This document shows positions 1-8,636 of a stretch of DNA of 64,000 bases, one piece after another; positions within the stretch are counted from its first letter, which is position 1; every line of letters begins with the position of its first letter. The position numbers and the translations under genes are program-made. Source of the stretch: Emcibacter sp. (GTDB taxonomy: Bacteria; Pseudomonadota; Alphaproteobacteria; Sphingomonadales; Emcibacteraceae); the NCBI RefSeq assembly GCF_963675455.1, contig NZ_OY776217.1, positions 2,280,001 to 2,344,000 of the forward strand. Direction: 5' to 3'. Below the pieces are notes generated by a model. It saw only the letters and a list, made by a program, of their open reading frames with translations, did not search any database and was not told the DNA's origin.

Positions 1-2484
1 ATTACCGGCCATCCCACTTTCGGCTTCAGTCATGACCAATATGACCTGCTTTCCGGCCTGATAGATGGCTCCCGGCCGGAACAGGAGATTCTCCGGAAAT
101 TCACGTCCTGTACAGCCCGCCCTGATGACGGCCTGTCGCTGCAGTATGAGTTTGGGCAGTCCGAACGGGCGCTCATGAACCTTCAGCACGCCATTGGCTG
201 TCTGTATGGGGCGGTTGTGGATGTTGCGCGGAATCTTTATCCAGATGACTGGCGCACACTGGACCTGAAACTGGTGACGGCGGCCAGTTGGGTCGGTTTC
301 GACGTGGATGGCCGGGATGATATTACCTGGATGGACAGTGTGGAGTTTCGTTTCCGGATGGCGCTTGAGCAATGTCAGCACTATCTCGGCCAATGGCAGG
401 CGCTGGCAATCGAGGATGGTTCCACGATTGCCGATCTGCTGGGCAATCTGAAAGATATGTTTGACGAGGATATCGCTCACCTGCCCGGGACTGCGGGAAA
501 AATAGAACCGGTTCGCGCCTTTGGCCGCCACATGGTCGAGAGCCGCGCCGCTCGCGGGGACCTGATGTCCCGCGTGCTTGAAGAGCTTGATCATCTGATA
601 GCAGATATTGGAGATGAGGACAGGGTTGCCCGCCTGCTGGTTTTTCGCGGGCTTTTTGCCAACTTCCGGACCGGCTTTTCCCATATCCATTTCCGTCTGA
701 ATGCGGTTCAGCTCCATAATGCGATCCGGCCAATTGTCGCCCTGGAGAAGGATCCCGATGATGCGACCAGCCGCCGTCGTTATATGACTGCGGCCAGCAA
801 GTTTCTCGATCGCATCAAAACGCAGACTACCGGGTTTGAAACCATTTTGCATGAACAGACGACGGCCCGGCGGCTGTTTATGATTATTGCCCAGATCCTG
901 AAATATATCGATCCGGAAACCCCGATCCGTTTCCTGATTGCCGAATGTGATACACCGTTCACCGTCCTGTCTGCGCTCTGTTATGCCCGTTTGTTCGGGG
1001 TCGATGACAAGGTCGATATTTCGCCCCTGTTCGAGACAGATCAGGCCCTGGCGCGCGGGGCCGAGGTGATTGAGGAGCTGCTGGAAAATCCGCATTATTT
1101 TGCCTATGTCAAAAAACGCGGGCGCCTGTGTGTCCAGGCCGGCTATTCCGATGCCGGCAGATATCTGGGGCAGGTCGCGGCCGGTCTTGCCATTGAACGC
1201 CTGCGTATCAAGCTGATCAAACTCTGGACCAAATTCGATCTGGAGGATGTAGAGCTGGTTATTTTCGATACCGGCGGCGAAAGTCTCGGCCGGGGAGCTC
1301 ATCCTGAAGGTTTTGGCGGGCGCCTTGATTATTTTCATTCCCCGGAAGCCAGGCGTCAGGTTGAAAAACACAAAATTGACTATAAGCAGGAATTCAGCCT
1401 GCAGGGTGGAGACGGGTATCTCTGGCTGCATACGCCGGACCTGGCGCTGGCGACCCTGTCGCGGGTGATGGAAAACCTGTTGTCGTCGGTGGATTATACC
1501 CCTGATCCCTTTTATGAGAATACGGACTGGTCGCTGGACTTTTTCCTGACTGTCAAAGGCTATAACAACCAGATTTCCGCAAACACCGATTTCATGCGGC
1601 TGATTTCCATATTAGGGACCGATATTTCTTATCCATCCGGTTCCCGCATGACGGTCCGGCAGGATGAGGGAGTCATCAGCCGGCCGCTGGAAAAACTTTC
1701 CCAGATCAGGGCCATTCCCAACAATATGCTGCTGCATCAGCTTGGTTATCTGGCCAACAGTCTCGGCGGTGTGGGAACGGCATTGCTTCAGGATGATTAC
1801 GGTTTCTGGAAGATGTATCAAAACTCACCGCGCCTGCGCCATATCATGACCTTGGTGACGGCGTCTCTGGATGTGACGGATGAGGACTTCCTCGGCGCCT
1901 ATACCTCCCTGTTCCGGCCGCGCTACTGGATGCATTCCGCCCGCTACGAGGAGGAAAGCCATGATCATGACCGTATGCTCCGATTGGCCAAGATGCTGGA
2001 AAAACATGGAGTTTACGAAGGACTGAACCGTATTGAACTAACCTTGCGTGAAGATCTGATGTATCTGCGGGACGGCATCAAGGGGCGGGATGTTCCGTCC
2101 GCTCCCTACAGCCTGAGTGAAGAGGAGCGTACATCCTGTACGTTACTGCATGTGGTGCGGATGGCCCTTGTTCAGAAGATATTCCTGCTGATCACTAGAA
2201 TTCCCCGCTTCAGGGATCACAAGGGATTAAGTGTGGACGACCTGGTCCTGCGCATCCTGCGGTTCCAGGTGTTGCCGACACTTGATCTGCTCAGGGAAAT
2301 TTTCCCCCTGGAAGGAGCCTATGAGATTGATCCCGAAAACCCGGAAAAGATTACCTTTGCCGGGGATGACGCCCACGGGTACGAGTATGAGAACCGGGAA
2401 ATCTTTGACGAAATCGAACAGGCCTACGATCAGCTTCGGAAAATTTCCCAGGCTTTGTCGGCTTACATCGGGGCGTTCGGATAA
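1..2484 (+). CDS. Phosphoenolpyruvate-carboxylase-like protein, 5' end missing
   Basis: The reading frame is open from base 1, so the N-terminus lies outside the window; the visible part is 827 codons. It resembles PEP carboxylase, the cytosolic anaplerotic enzyme making oxaloacetate from PEP and bicarbonate. Recognisable blocks are GHPT near the left edge (family: TAHPTE), GYSDAGRYLG (family: GYSDSAKDAG), FDTGGESLGRG (family: FHGRGGTVGRG), and PSGSR followed by LRAIP-like IRAIPNNM. Several catalytic residues of classical enzymes are changed: the His/Arg of HGRGG and the Lys of SDSAK. The usual C-terminal NTG is absent and it ends in GAFG. The homology looks real, but carboxylase activity is uncertain. 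It may be a divergent alphaproteobacterial branch or a pseudoenzyme. A weak hairpin (arms 2478-2483 and 2492-2497) overlaps the stop codon. Confidence 0.7.
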   Translation: MTGHPTFGFSHDQYDLLSGLIDGSRPEQEILRKFTSCTARPDDGLSLQYEFGQSERALMNLQHAIGCLYGAVVDVARNLYPDDWRTLDLKLVTAASWVGFDVDGRDDITWMDSVEFRFRMALEQCQHYLGQWQALAIEDGSTIADLLGNLKDMFDEDIAHLPGTAGKIEPVRAFGRHMVESRAARGDLMSRVLEELDHLIADIGDEDRVARLLVFRGLFANFRTGFSHIHFRLNAVQLHNAIRPIVALEKDPDDATSRRRYMTAASKFLDRIKTQTTGFETILHEQTTARRLFMIIAQILKYIDPETPIRFLIAECDTPFTVLSALCYARLFGVDDKVDISPLFETDQALARGAEVIEELLENPHYFAYVKKRGRLCVQAGYSDAGRYLGQVAAGLAIERLRIKLIKLWTKFDLEDVELVIFDTGGESLGRGAHPEGFGGRLDYFHSPEARRQVEKHKIDYKQEFSLQGGDGYLWLHTPDLALATLSRVMENLLSSVDYTPDPFYENTDWSLDFFLTVKGYNNQISANTDFMRLISILGTDISYPSGSRMTVRQDEGVISRPLEKLSQIRAIPNNMLLHQLGYLANSLGGVGTALLQDDYGFWKMYQNSPRLRHIMTLVTASLDVTDEDFLGAYTSLFRPRYWMHSARYEEESHDHDRMLRLAKMLEKHGVYEGLNRIELTLREDLMYLRDGIKGRDVPSAPYSLSEEERTSCTLLHVVRMALVQKIFLLITRIPRFRDHKGLSVDDLVLRILRFQVLPTLDLLREIFPLEGAYEIDPENPEKITFAGDDAHGYEYENREIFDEIEQAYDQLRKISQALSAYIGAFG

Positions 2485-2790
2485 GAAAACATATCCGGGG
2501 AAATTTTATTTACCGTTTCTCCAAGTCTACTGCCAAATGTCTTATGCCGGGATTTGACGGAGTGACACAATAAAATACATTGAAAAATGCGCAAAAGGTG
2601 CGCACTTTTCATCTTAACATACTGAGTTATTTGTGATTTTTGGTGGAGACTGTGGCGGCGCCATCATCAATCATTGCGACCATCATAGCGTTTCCAGTTA
2701 TGGGTAAACGCTGTGAGATCTTATTAGGATGAAAAAAAGCGCGGAGTTCGCTGACCCCGCGCTTTTTGACTGGTTGGGATAATGCTATTC
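2485..2790. other. Convergent intergenic region
   Basis: No gene is seen between the PEPC-like gene and the converging TonB receptor gene. An 8-bp palindrome GTGCGCAC lies near 2597-2604, with A-rich and T-rich flanks. The clear terminator at 2734-2767 is listed separately. Confidence 0.6.
2734..2767. terminator. Bidirectional intrinsic terminator
   Basis: An 11-bp perfect stem, AAAAAGCGCGG at 2734-2744 against CCGCGCTTTTT at 2757-2767, has a 12-nt loop. A-tract and T-tract flanks let it work in both directions. It lies just past the 3' end of the minus-strand TonB receptor gene. Confidence 0.85.
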
Positions 2791-5142
2791 TCAGAAGTGA
2801 TAACCTACAGTCACGCCCCATTCACGGGGCCTGCCCCAGGTGCCGTCCACCAGGCCGATGCTGCCGATATCGGCCCAGCCGCTCATGATATAATATTCGT
2901 CAGTCAGGTTGCGTCCAAAAACAGAGACCGACAGGCCAGTTTCCACAAAATCAAGGGTTATCCCTCCGTTGAGCAAGCCGTAGCCGTCCTGGATCAGTCC
3001 GGGGGTATTGGTGGCGTCATTGGCAAATTCAGTGCGGTAGGAATAGTCGCCGCGGAAAACGAGTTCAGCGGAATCGCTCAGGGGAAGCATATATTCTGCC
3101 GCAATATTGAAGGACCATTCCGGAGTGTCGACGAACATATCATCAAGGGTCACCAGGGTGCCGGGCTCCAAGCTGTCATATCCGGCATCCAGATAACCGA
3201 TGCCGCCCATGAGGGTCAGGGCCTCTGTCGGACGAGCCGTAAACTCCACCTCAAATCCCTTGATGGTCGCTTCAGCGGCATTCTGGGTAAAGGGCTCGCC
3301 GTTCTGGACCGCGCTCACCTGGATGTTGGTATAATCGGAATAGAAGGCGGAAATATTCAGGCGCAATCTGCGATCGAACAGTTCCGACTTGATACCGAAT
3401 TCATAGGAGGTGACCTCTTCCTCATCAAATGAGATGGGGGCCGGACGGGGTGAAAGATAACGGGCATTAAAACCGCCGCTTTTGAAGCCCTCGGAATAGG
3501 ACAGGTAAGTCATGACATCGTCATTCCAGCGATATTCCAGGTTCAGGTGCGCCGACAGATTGTCGAATTCTTTCTCGTCATCTGTATCAGTGAGCTGGTA
3601 GAAAGCGTCCGGGATCGGCGCACCTTCCGGCAACAGCTGGGCAAGTTCAAAGAACATGGACTGTACATTGACGTATTTTTTCTCGTGTGTGTAACGCAAC
3701 CCGGCCGTCAGGGTGAACTGCTCCGTAAAGTGGTAGCTGGTGTGCAGGAAGGCTGCATAGCTTTTGTTGTCGATGCTGTCGGGGCCGCCACCGGAGGCGC
3801 CGCCGTTCACGATGCCCAGCAGACGCTCCTTGTCCGCACCGTCGGGCAGGCTGAGCGCCATGGCTTCAAGGCCGGGATTCTGGAACAGACCGGGTACAAT
3901 CGGCACAACGGCGTAGTTATAGGACTGTTCTTCGAAATAAAGAGCGCCAAACAGCCAGTCCAGCTTGTCATCAAAGGCGGTGCCGGTGATGTTGAATTCC
4001 TGACTGAATTGTTCGTGTTCGATTTCGTTGGCGGTTCCCTGGATGATCAGCGGGGAATGGTCCGCGTCCCGGCCGAAACTCATATCCATATCCCGGTAAG
4101 CGGTGATGGATTTGACATCAATGCCGGCGATATTCCAGTCCAGGGTCATGGATATACCGTAAATATCATATTCGGATCCAATCCTGTCGGATGTGCCGTA
4201 ATCCATCACACCGCCCACATCAAGGCTGTCGACCACAAACCTGTCATCAAAAATCCCGCTTGGATCCGTGGCGACAAATATGTTGTTTAAAATGATCAGT
4301 TGGGCGTCGGGGTTGATCGCAATCAGGGATTCGACCGGGGAATCTTCATCCGCTGTGCTCCAGTCGCCGGAAAGGGTGATGTCCAGACTATCGGTTACAT
4401 CCCAGTACAGGGTGGCGCGGGCGCTGGTGCTGTCCTTGCCGCCGAGGCTTACGCCGTCCGCACGATAGGCAAAGCCGTCCCGGCTCTGGCTGTTGCCGGA
4501 CAGGCGAAGGGCCACTTTGTCTTCATTTAGCGGGATGTTGATCATGCCGTTGATATCGATTCTGTCGAACCGGCCATAGGTGGCGCTGACCTTGCCTTCA
4601 AAGTCTGCCCCGGGTTTTTTGGTGGTTACACTGACGGCGCCGCCGATCGTGTTCTTGCCGAAAAGGGTACCCTGTGGTCCGCGAAGAACCTCAATCCGCT
4701 CTACGTCAAGAAGGTCAAGAACGCCGCCTACCGAACGGGCCAGATAAACGCCGTCAATATAGACACCGACACCGGGGTCCACATTATGATTGAAGTCGGT
4801 CTGACCCACGCCGCGGATGAAAATAACAGCGGCGTTACTGCTGCCGGATAACGGGGCCGTGAAATCAAACTGCATGTTGGGGGTGTAGTCGGAAATTTCA
4901 GAGACATCAGTAATGCCGCGGGCTTCCATGTTGTTGCCGGTGAAGGCGGCCACGGAGACAGGTGTGTCCTGCAGGTTTTCCGAAACTTTCCGGGCGGTAA
5001 CCGTGATTTCCTCAAGTATGATTTCCTCAGCGCTTGTTTCTGACGCAAACGGTCCTGTCACAAAATTTGGCAGGACAGCAGCCGTCACAAGAAGACTGGT
5101 TTTTGTCAGATTTCTGACTGGGGATTTTTTTAACAACTTCAT
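2791..5142 (-). CDS. TonB-dependent outer-membrane receptor
   Basis: A 783-residue receptor for energised uptake of an unidentified ligand across the outer membrane. It has a signal peptide (about residues 1-35) and a TonB-box-like stretch, EEITVTARK, near residue 44. The plug domain carries the typical VLRGPQGTLFGKNT motif, and a long beta-barrel ends in aromatic Phe (GYHF). The style is that of the large sphingomonad/Emcibacter receptor family, often linked to aromatic or lipophilic compounds. The start ATG is preceded by AGGGAGATAAAT. The AraC/XylS-type regulator gene lies directly upstream on the same strand, and the aromatic catabolism genes lie beyond it, so import of an aromatic growth substrate is a reasonable inference. 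The ligand cannot be read from the sequence. Confidence 0.93.
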   Translation of the reverse strand: MKLLKKSPVRNLTKTSLLVTAAVLPNFVTGPFASETSAEEIILEEITVTARKVSENLQDTPVSVAAFTGNNMEARGITDVSEISDYTPNMQFDFTAPLSGSSNAAVIFIRGVGQTDFNHNVDPGVGVYIDGVYLARSVGGVLDLLDVERIEVLRGPQGTLFGKNTIGGAVSVTTKKPGADFEGKVSATYGRFDRIDINGMINIPLNEDKVALRLSGNSQSRDGFAYRADGVSLGGKDSTSARATLYWDVTDSLDITLSGDWSTADEDSPVESLIAINPDAQLIILNNIFVATDPSGIFDDRFVVDSLDVGGVMDYGTSDRIGSEYDIYGISMTLDWNIAGIDVKSITAYRDMDMSFGRDADHSPLIIQGTANEIEHEQFSQEFNITGTAFDDKLDWLFGALYFEEQSYNYAVVPIVPGLFQNPGLEAMALSLPDGADKERLLGIVNGGASGGGPDSIDNKSYAAFLHTSYHFTEQFTLTAGLRYTHEKKYVNVQSMFFELAQLLPEGAPIPDAFYQLTDTDDEKEFDNLSAHLNLEYRWNDDVMTYLSYSEGFKSGGFNARYLSPRPAPISFDEEEVTSYEFGIKSELFDRRLRLNISAFYSDYTNIQVSAVQNGEPFTQNAAEATIKGFEVEFTARPTEALTLMGGIGYLDAGYDSLEPGTLVTLDDMFVDTPEWSFNIAAEYMLPLSDSAELVFRGDYSYRTEFANDATNTPGLIQDGYGLLNGGITLDFVETGLSVSVFGRNLTDEYYIMSGWADIGSIGLVDGTWGRPREWGVTVGYHF

Positions 5143-5333
5143 ATTTATCTCCCTGGGGCCTCCCGGGCCACTATGTTACAAAATTAACCTACTTTTTTGA
5201 TTCTTGGATTTTCTGTCGCTCTGTTACGGGTCGACAAAGAACCGGAATGCCCGGTATTGAGCCAGTTTTGGCGGCTGGAGAGTAGCCCGTCATAGAATGC
5301 AATATCCCTTGAGTGAATAAAAAACCCCAACAT

Positions 5334-6344
5334 TCAGCATTTCTTTCTCGACTTGTGGGAATGAAACTTCAGGGATTCAGACGGTAACTCACCGAAATGT
5401 TTTTTGTAGTCTGCCGAGAAGCGGCTTAGATGATTGAAATTATATTCCAGGGCCAGTTCAGTGATGGTACTGGCGGCCAGTTCTCCCGAGGTCAGTTTTT
5501 CCCTGATTTTCTCGAGCCGCACTTTTTTCAGATAAGCCATGGGCGCCATATGTTTATACCTCTCGAAAGTTTTATATAGCACCCTGATACTCAGGCCGGA
5601 GACATCGGTAAGATCATTCATGGTGATGTCTTCTGTCAGGTTCTCGTGAATGAACCGGTCTACCTTGCGGATGGATATCGGCACCGCATGAGGACCCATG
5701 TGGGACAGCATGTGGCTGTAGTTATTCGGGATGGCCTGGAGGAATGCCCGGAGGAACAATGTTTCGACAGGGGTCGACAGGTGATCTGACTCCAGCAGAC
5801 TGGAGTGGCTGGAATTGAGTTCCTGACAGAAGAAACTGACCAGCCGGTAGAGGCTTGCAACATTCTCCGACGACATATCGACTTTGCTTCCGAATTCAAC
5901 GGGCTTCCGTATGGGGGAGCCGATAAGTTCGGTCATAAAGGCATCCAGCCGTTCCTTTTCGATTCTGACGATTATTTTCCGGCAATCTTCGGAATAGAAG
6001 AAACTCTCGGGATGAAAGGGATTAACGATAACGGCTGTATCGCGGGTTGCAGTGAAGTTCCCATAGCCGGTTTGCACGCCGCATTCTCCATCCAGAATAA
6101 ATTGTAGATGATAATAGTTTGCCGGTTTTGTCGCTGATACAACGACCTCTTCACCAAAATAAAGATAATTGAAGGAGATCTTCTCAATTTGCTTGTGGCT
6201 GAGAGTAGCCCGCCGGTTGCGTTCAGGGGAGGGACCGCTGACCACGCGCAGGTAATGTTCCCCGACCAGGGAGTTCACATATTTTGAGACTTCCCTGGGA
6301 TGGGCATTGCGCAGGATTGAATGATTGTAAAGTAAATGGCCCAT
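5334..6344 (-). CDS. AraC/XylS-family transcriptional regulator
   Basis: A 336-residue activator-type regulator. The N-terminal half looks like the AraC_binding_2 sensor domain of XylS/FeaR-like proteins (residues about 30-190). The C-terminal ~100 residues form the double helix-turn-helix domain, with the hallmark LALEYNFNHLSRFSADYKKHFGELPS. The ATG at 6344 is chosen because GGAAAG lies 6 nt upstream; a TTG ten codons earlier is also in frame. It lies divergent from the meta-cleavage genes starting at 6719 and upstream of the TonB receptor, so it probably controls one or both in response to an aromatic effector (inference). Confidence 0.9.
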   Translation of the reverse strand: MGHLLYNHSILRNAHPREVSKYVNSLVGEHYLRVVSGPSPERNRRATLSHKQIEKISFNYLYFGEEVVVSATKPANYYHLQFILDGECGVQTGYGNFTATRDTAVIVNPFHPESFFYSEDCRKIIVRIEKERLDAFMTELIGSPIRKPVEFGSKVDMSSENVASLYRLVSFFCQELNSSHSSLLESDHLSTPVETLFLRAFLQAIPNNYSHMLSHMGPHAVPISIRKVDRFIHENLTEDITMNDLTDVSGLSIRVLYKTFERYKHMAPMAYLKKVRLEKIREKLTSGELAASTITELALEYNFNHLSRFSADYKKHFGELPSESLKFHSHKSRKKC

Positions 6345-6718
6345 GTCGGTCTTTCCAAAACAGATCAAGCGCAAACTCGAAAGCTTCGGTCTGGCGCCGT
6401 CTAAAAAACTGTCGTATAATATACTAGAATATAAGTATACAAGAATTTATGAATCCTTGTCAAGCAACCAGAGGGTCAGTCATAACCTCTTTCATTTACA
6501 AAGAGTTATACAGGATTTGCCGGCCCGGTTTCTGTTGTAAATAACGAGTCAAAAACGGATAGGCGATTCCATAACAGGATATTTGTGGCGCCGGTTTCTG
6601 GCTAGTTTTGGTGAAATCACACCTGATAGGGTGAAGATATGAAATTCAAAAAGGACTCCGGCTGAGCTCGATCCCCGGGTGGATGTGCAAGCCTGCGATT
6701 CTGGTCTGGAGAGCTGCA
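6345..6718. promoter_or_regulatory. Divergent control region with two dyads
   Basis: No gene is seen in these 374 bases between the AraC-type gene and the isomerase gene. Two inverted repeats stand out: TATACT at 6420-6425 with AGTATA at 6434-6439 (8 nt apart), and CTCTTT at 6487-6492 with AAAGAG at 6500-6505, the latter extended by TAAC/GTTA with a one-base bulge. The first dyad contains ACTAGAAT, loosely like the CTAG-centred sites near the GntR gene. Either could be an operator; neither is proven. Confidence 0.45.
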
Positions 6719-7300
6719 ATGGACGTACAGGTTTATTTCAATTTCCGTAGCCCCTATTGCTACCTGGCGTCCCGCACCATGTTTGATGTTATCGAGCAAG
6801 CAGGAAACAGGCTGGTCTGGCGTCCTCTTGGCGGGTGGTACGGGCGAACACCGCAGGATCATCCCCGCCTGCAGGACAAGGTTCGTATTGCCCGCCAGGA
6901 TCTGGGGCGTATTGCCCGTAAGAAAGGTTTTATTTTCTGTCCGCCGCCAAAGGACTGCGATCCTACCCTGCCTGCTCTGGGGTCTCTCTATGCCGGGAAG
7001 GTGGGAAAGCTGAGGCTCTATGTCGAGACGGTCATGCTGAAGGAATGGGGCGAAGGTCTTGATGTCGGACGGGAAGATATCCTTGTCGAACTGGCCTGTG
7101 GCATCGGTCTGGACGGGGAAGAGTTCAAGGCAGCCCTGCATAGCGAGGAGGGGCAGGATCAACTGTCCTGCAACTGGCAGGAGGCTGTGACAAAAGGGGT
7201 GATCGGTGTGCCGACCTTTGTGGCCAATGACCAGATTTTCTGGGGACATGACCGCCTGGGCTGGCTTCGGGATTATCTGGATGAGCAGGCCGGGGCGTGA
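6719..7300 (+). CDS. 2-hydroxychromene-2-carboxylate isomerase family protein (DsbA/GST-kappa fold)
   Basis: A 193-residue protein of the NahD family, glutathione-dependent isomerases of the thioredoxin/GST-kappa fold that act after ring cleavage of bicyclic aromatics. It begins with the family pattern VYFNFRSPYCYLASR, where the Ser of RSPY is the expected glutathione-activating residue. It ends with the GVIGVPTFV and FWGHDRL motifs. The ATG at 6719 has GGAGAG upstream; a start 12 codons earlier is less likely. It is the first gene of the meta-cleavage group and nearly abuts the ferredoxin gene. The second family member at 11800-12429 is quite different in sequence. Exact substrate unknown. 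Confidence 0.85.
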   Translation: MDVQVYFNFRSPYCYLASRTMFDVIEQAGNRLVWRPLGGWYGRTPQDHPRLQDKVRIARQDLGRIARKKGFIFCPPPKDCDPTLPALGSLYAGKVGKLRLYVETVMLKEWGEGLDVGREDILVELACGIGLDGEEFKAALHSEEGQDQLSCNWQEAVTKGVIGVPTFVANDQIFWGHDRLGWLRDYLDEQAGA

Positions 7301-7305
7301 CCTCA

Positions 7306-7593
7306 ATGGAGAGGATCTGGACAATAAGTCTCGACGACAGTTCGGAAAGTTTTCGGTGTCGTGGAAATGAAGCGATTTTGGCGGCAGCAGAGCGGCAGGG
7401 ACGCAGGGAGATTGAAATAGGGTGCCGGCGCGGCGGCTGCGGCTTCTGCAGGATAAAGGTTTTATCCGGTAGCTACCGGCTGGGGCCCATGAGCCGGAGC
7501 AAGGTCAGTCGGGAAGAGGAGACAAGCGGTATTGTTCTGGCCTGCCGGTTGTATCCGGAAAGCGACCTGAGGATCAGGACCGCAAATTTTTGA
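7306..7593 (+). CDS. xylT: XylT-like [2Fe-2S] ferredoxin
   Basis: A 95-residue plant-type ferredoxin. Cluster ligands C40, C45, C48 (CX4CX2C) and C80 are visible. The stretch GCRRGGCGFCRIKVLSGSYR closely follows XylT/DmpQ/NahT ferredoxins, which re-reduce the active-site iron of catechol 2,3-dioxygenase after oxidative inactivation. The dioxygenase gene follows 33 bases later, the classical arrangement. The ATG at 7306 gives an N-terminus comparable with XylT; an overlapping GTG at 7297 is possible. Confidence 0.92.
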   Translation: MERIWTISLDDSSESFRCRGNEAILAAAERQGRREIEIGCRRGGCGFCRIKVLSGSYRLGPMSRSKVSREEETSGIVLACRLYPESDLRIRTANF

Positions 7594-7626
7594 GTAAGAA
7601 AATTATAGGAAAAAGGAGACAGCAGG

Positions 7627-8550
7627 ATGGCAGTAACAGGAGTGCTTCGACCGGGTTTTTGTCAGTTGAGGGTACTGGATATGGAGGAATCTCTTATCCA
7701 TTACCGGGACTATATTGGCCTTGATGAAGTTTGTCGTGAAAAGGATGGACGGGTTTATCTGAAAGCCAGTGATGAGTTTGATCATCATAGCATTATTTTG
7801 CGTCCGGCGGATGAGCCGGGAATGGACTGTATGGGCTTCAAGGTTCTTGATGACACAGTATTGAACGATATCTCGGCACAGTTGAAAGATCGTGGCCTGG
7901 ATGTGGAGGAAATTGCGGCCGGCGAACAGCCGGGTCTTGGCCGGCGTATCCGTTTTCAGGCGCCCATGGGGCATTATTTTGACTTTTATGCCGAGATGGA
8001 AAGATCCGACAACGGACCGATGGTGCAGGACCCTCATGTCTGGGTAGATCCGCCCAGAGGTATGCGTCCGATCCGGTTTGACCATTGTCTTCTTTATGGT
8101 GATGCATTGGATGAAACCATGGAAATTTTCCGTGATGTTCTGGGATTCAGTGTGTCTGAAGTTATCCGTGTCAATGATGGCACGATCAATGCCTATTTCC
8201 TGAGCTGTAGCACCAAGGCCCATGATATTGCCCTGATCAGATATCCTGAAAAGGGTAAATTCCATCATTGCTCCTTCCTTCTGGAGGACTGGAATGATGT
8301 TGGCCATGCAGCAGACATCATGACCCGCTATGACATCTCTGTAGATATTGGGCCGACCCGGCACGGCATTACCCGCGGCCAGACCATTTATTTCTTTGAT
8401 CCCAGCGGCAACCGCAACGAGGTCTTTGCCGGTGGTTATGCCTTTTATCCTGACAATCCGGTTAGGGAATGGTGTGAGGATGAAGTGGGGCGCGCCATTT
8501 TCTATTACGAGCGTCAGCTCAACGACCGCTTTATGGGCGTTGTAACTTGA
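7627..8550 (+). CDS. xylE: Catechol 2,3-dioxygenase (type I extradiol)
   Basis: A 307-residue enzyme that opens catechol next to its hydroxyls to give 2-hydroxymuconic semialdehyde. It is colinear with Pseudomonas XylE/DmpB. The iron ligands H153, H214 and E265 and the active-site residues H199, H246 and Y255 all fall at the XylE positions. The motif TIYFFDPSGNRNEVF marks the vicinal-oxygen-chelate fold. A good AGGAG-type ribosome site precedes the ATG. A strong terminator follows directly, so transcription probably ends here and the dehydrogenase gene needs read-through or its own promoter. Confidence 0.96.
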   Translation: MAVTGVLRPGFCQLRVLDMEESLIHYRDYIGLDEVCREKDGRVYLKASDEFDHHSIILRPADEPGMDCMGFKVLDDTVLNDISAQLKDRGLDVEEIAAGEQPGLGRRIRFQAPMGHYFDFYAEMERSDNGPMVQDPHVWVDPPRGMRPIRFDHCLLYGDALDETMEIFRDVLGFSVSEVIRVNDGTINAYFLSCSTKAHDIALIRYPEKGKFHHCSFLLEDWNDVGHAADIMTRYDISVDIGPTRHGITRGQTIYFFDPSGNRNEVFAGGYAFYPDNPVREWCEDEVGRAIFYYERQLNDRFMGVVT

Positions 8551-8571
8551 CAATGCTTCCTACGGCATTGG

Positions 8572-8615
8572 GGTGGTTCCCGTTTCTCCCATAACGGGAA
8601 CCACCTTTTTTTCTT
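8572..8615 (+). terminator. Strong intrinsic terminator
   Basis: A 13-bp perfect stem (8572-8584 with 8593-8605), an 8-nt loop and a run of seven T (8606-8612) lie 21 bases after the dioxygenase stop. The position inside the meta-pathway gene row is unusual. Confidence 0.92.
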
Positions 8616-8636
8616 ATTGGCACTGAAGGAGTGATC

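Noticed and set aside
7603..8553. 316-codon minus-strand open frame opposite catechol 2,3-dioxygenase
   Set aside because: The plus strand encodes a full XylE homologue with all active-site residues; the antisense frame has no family features.
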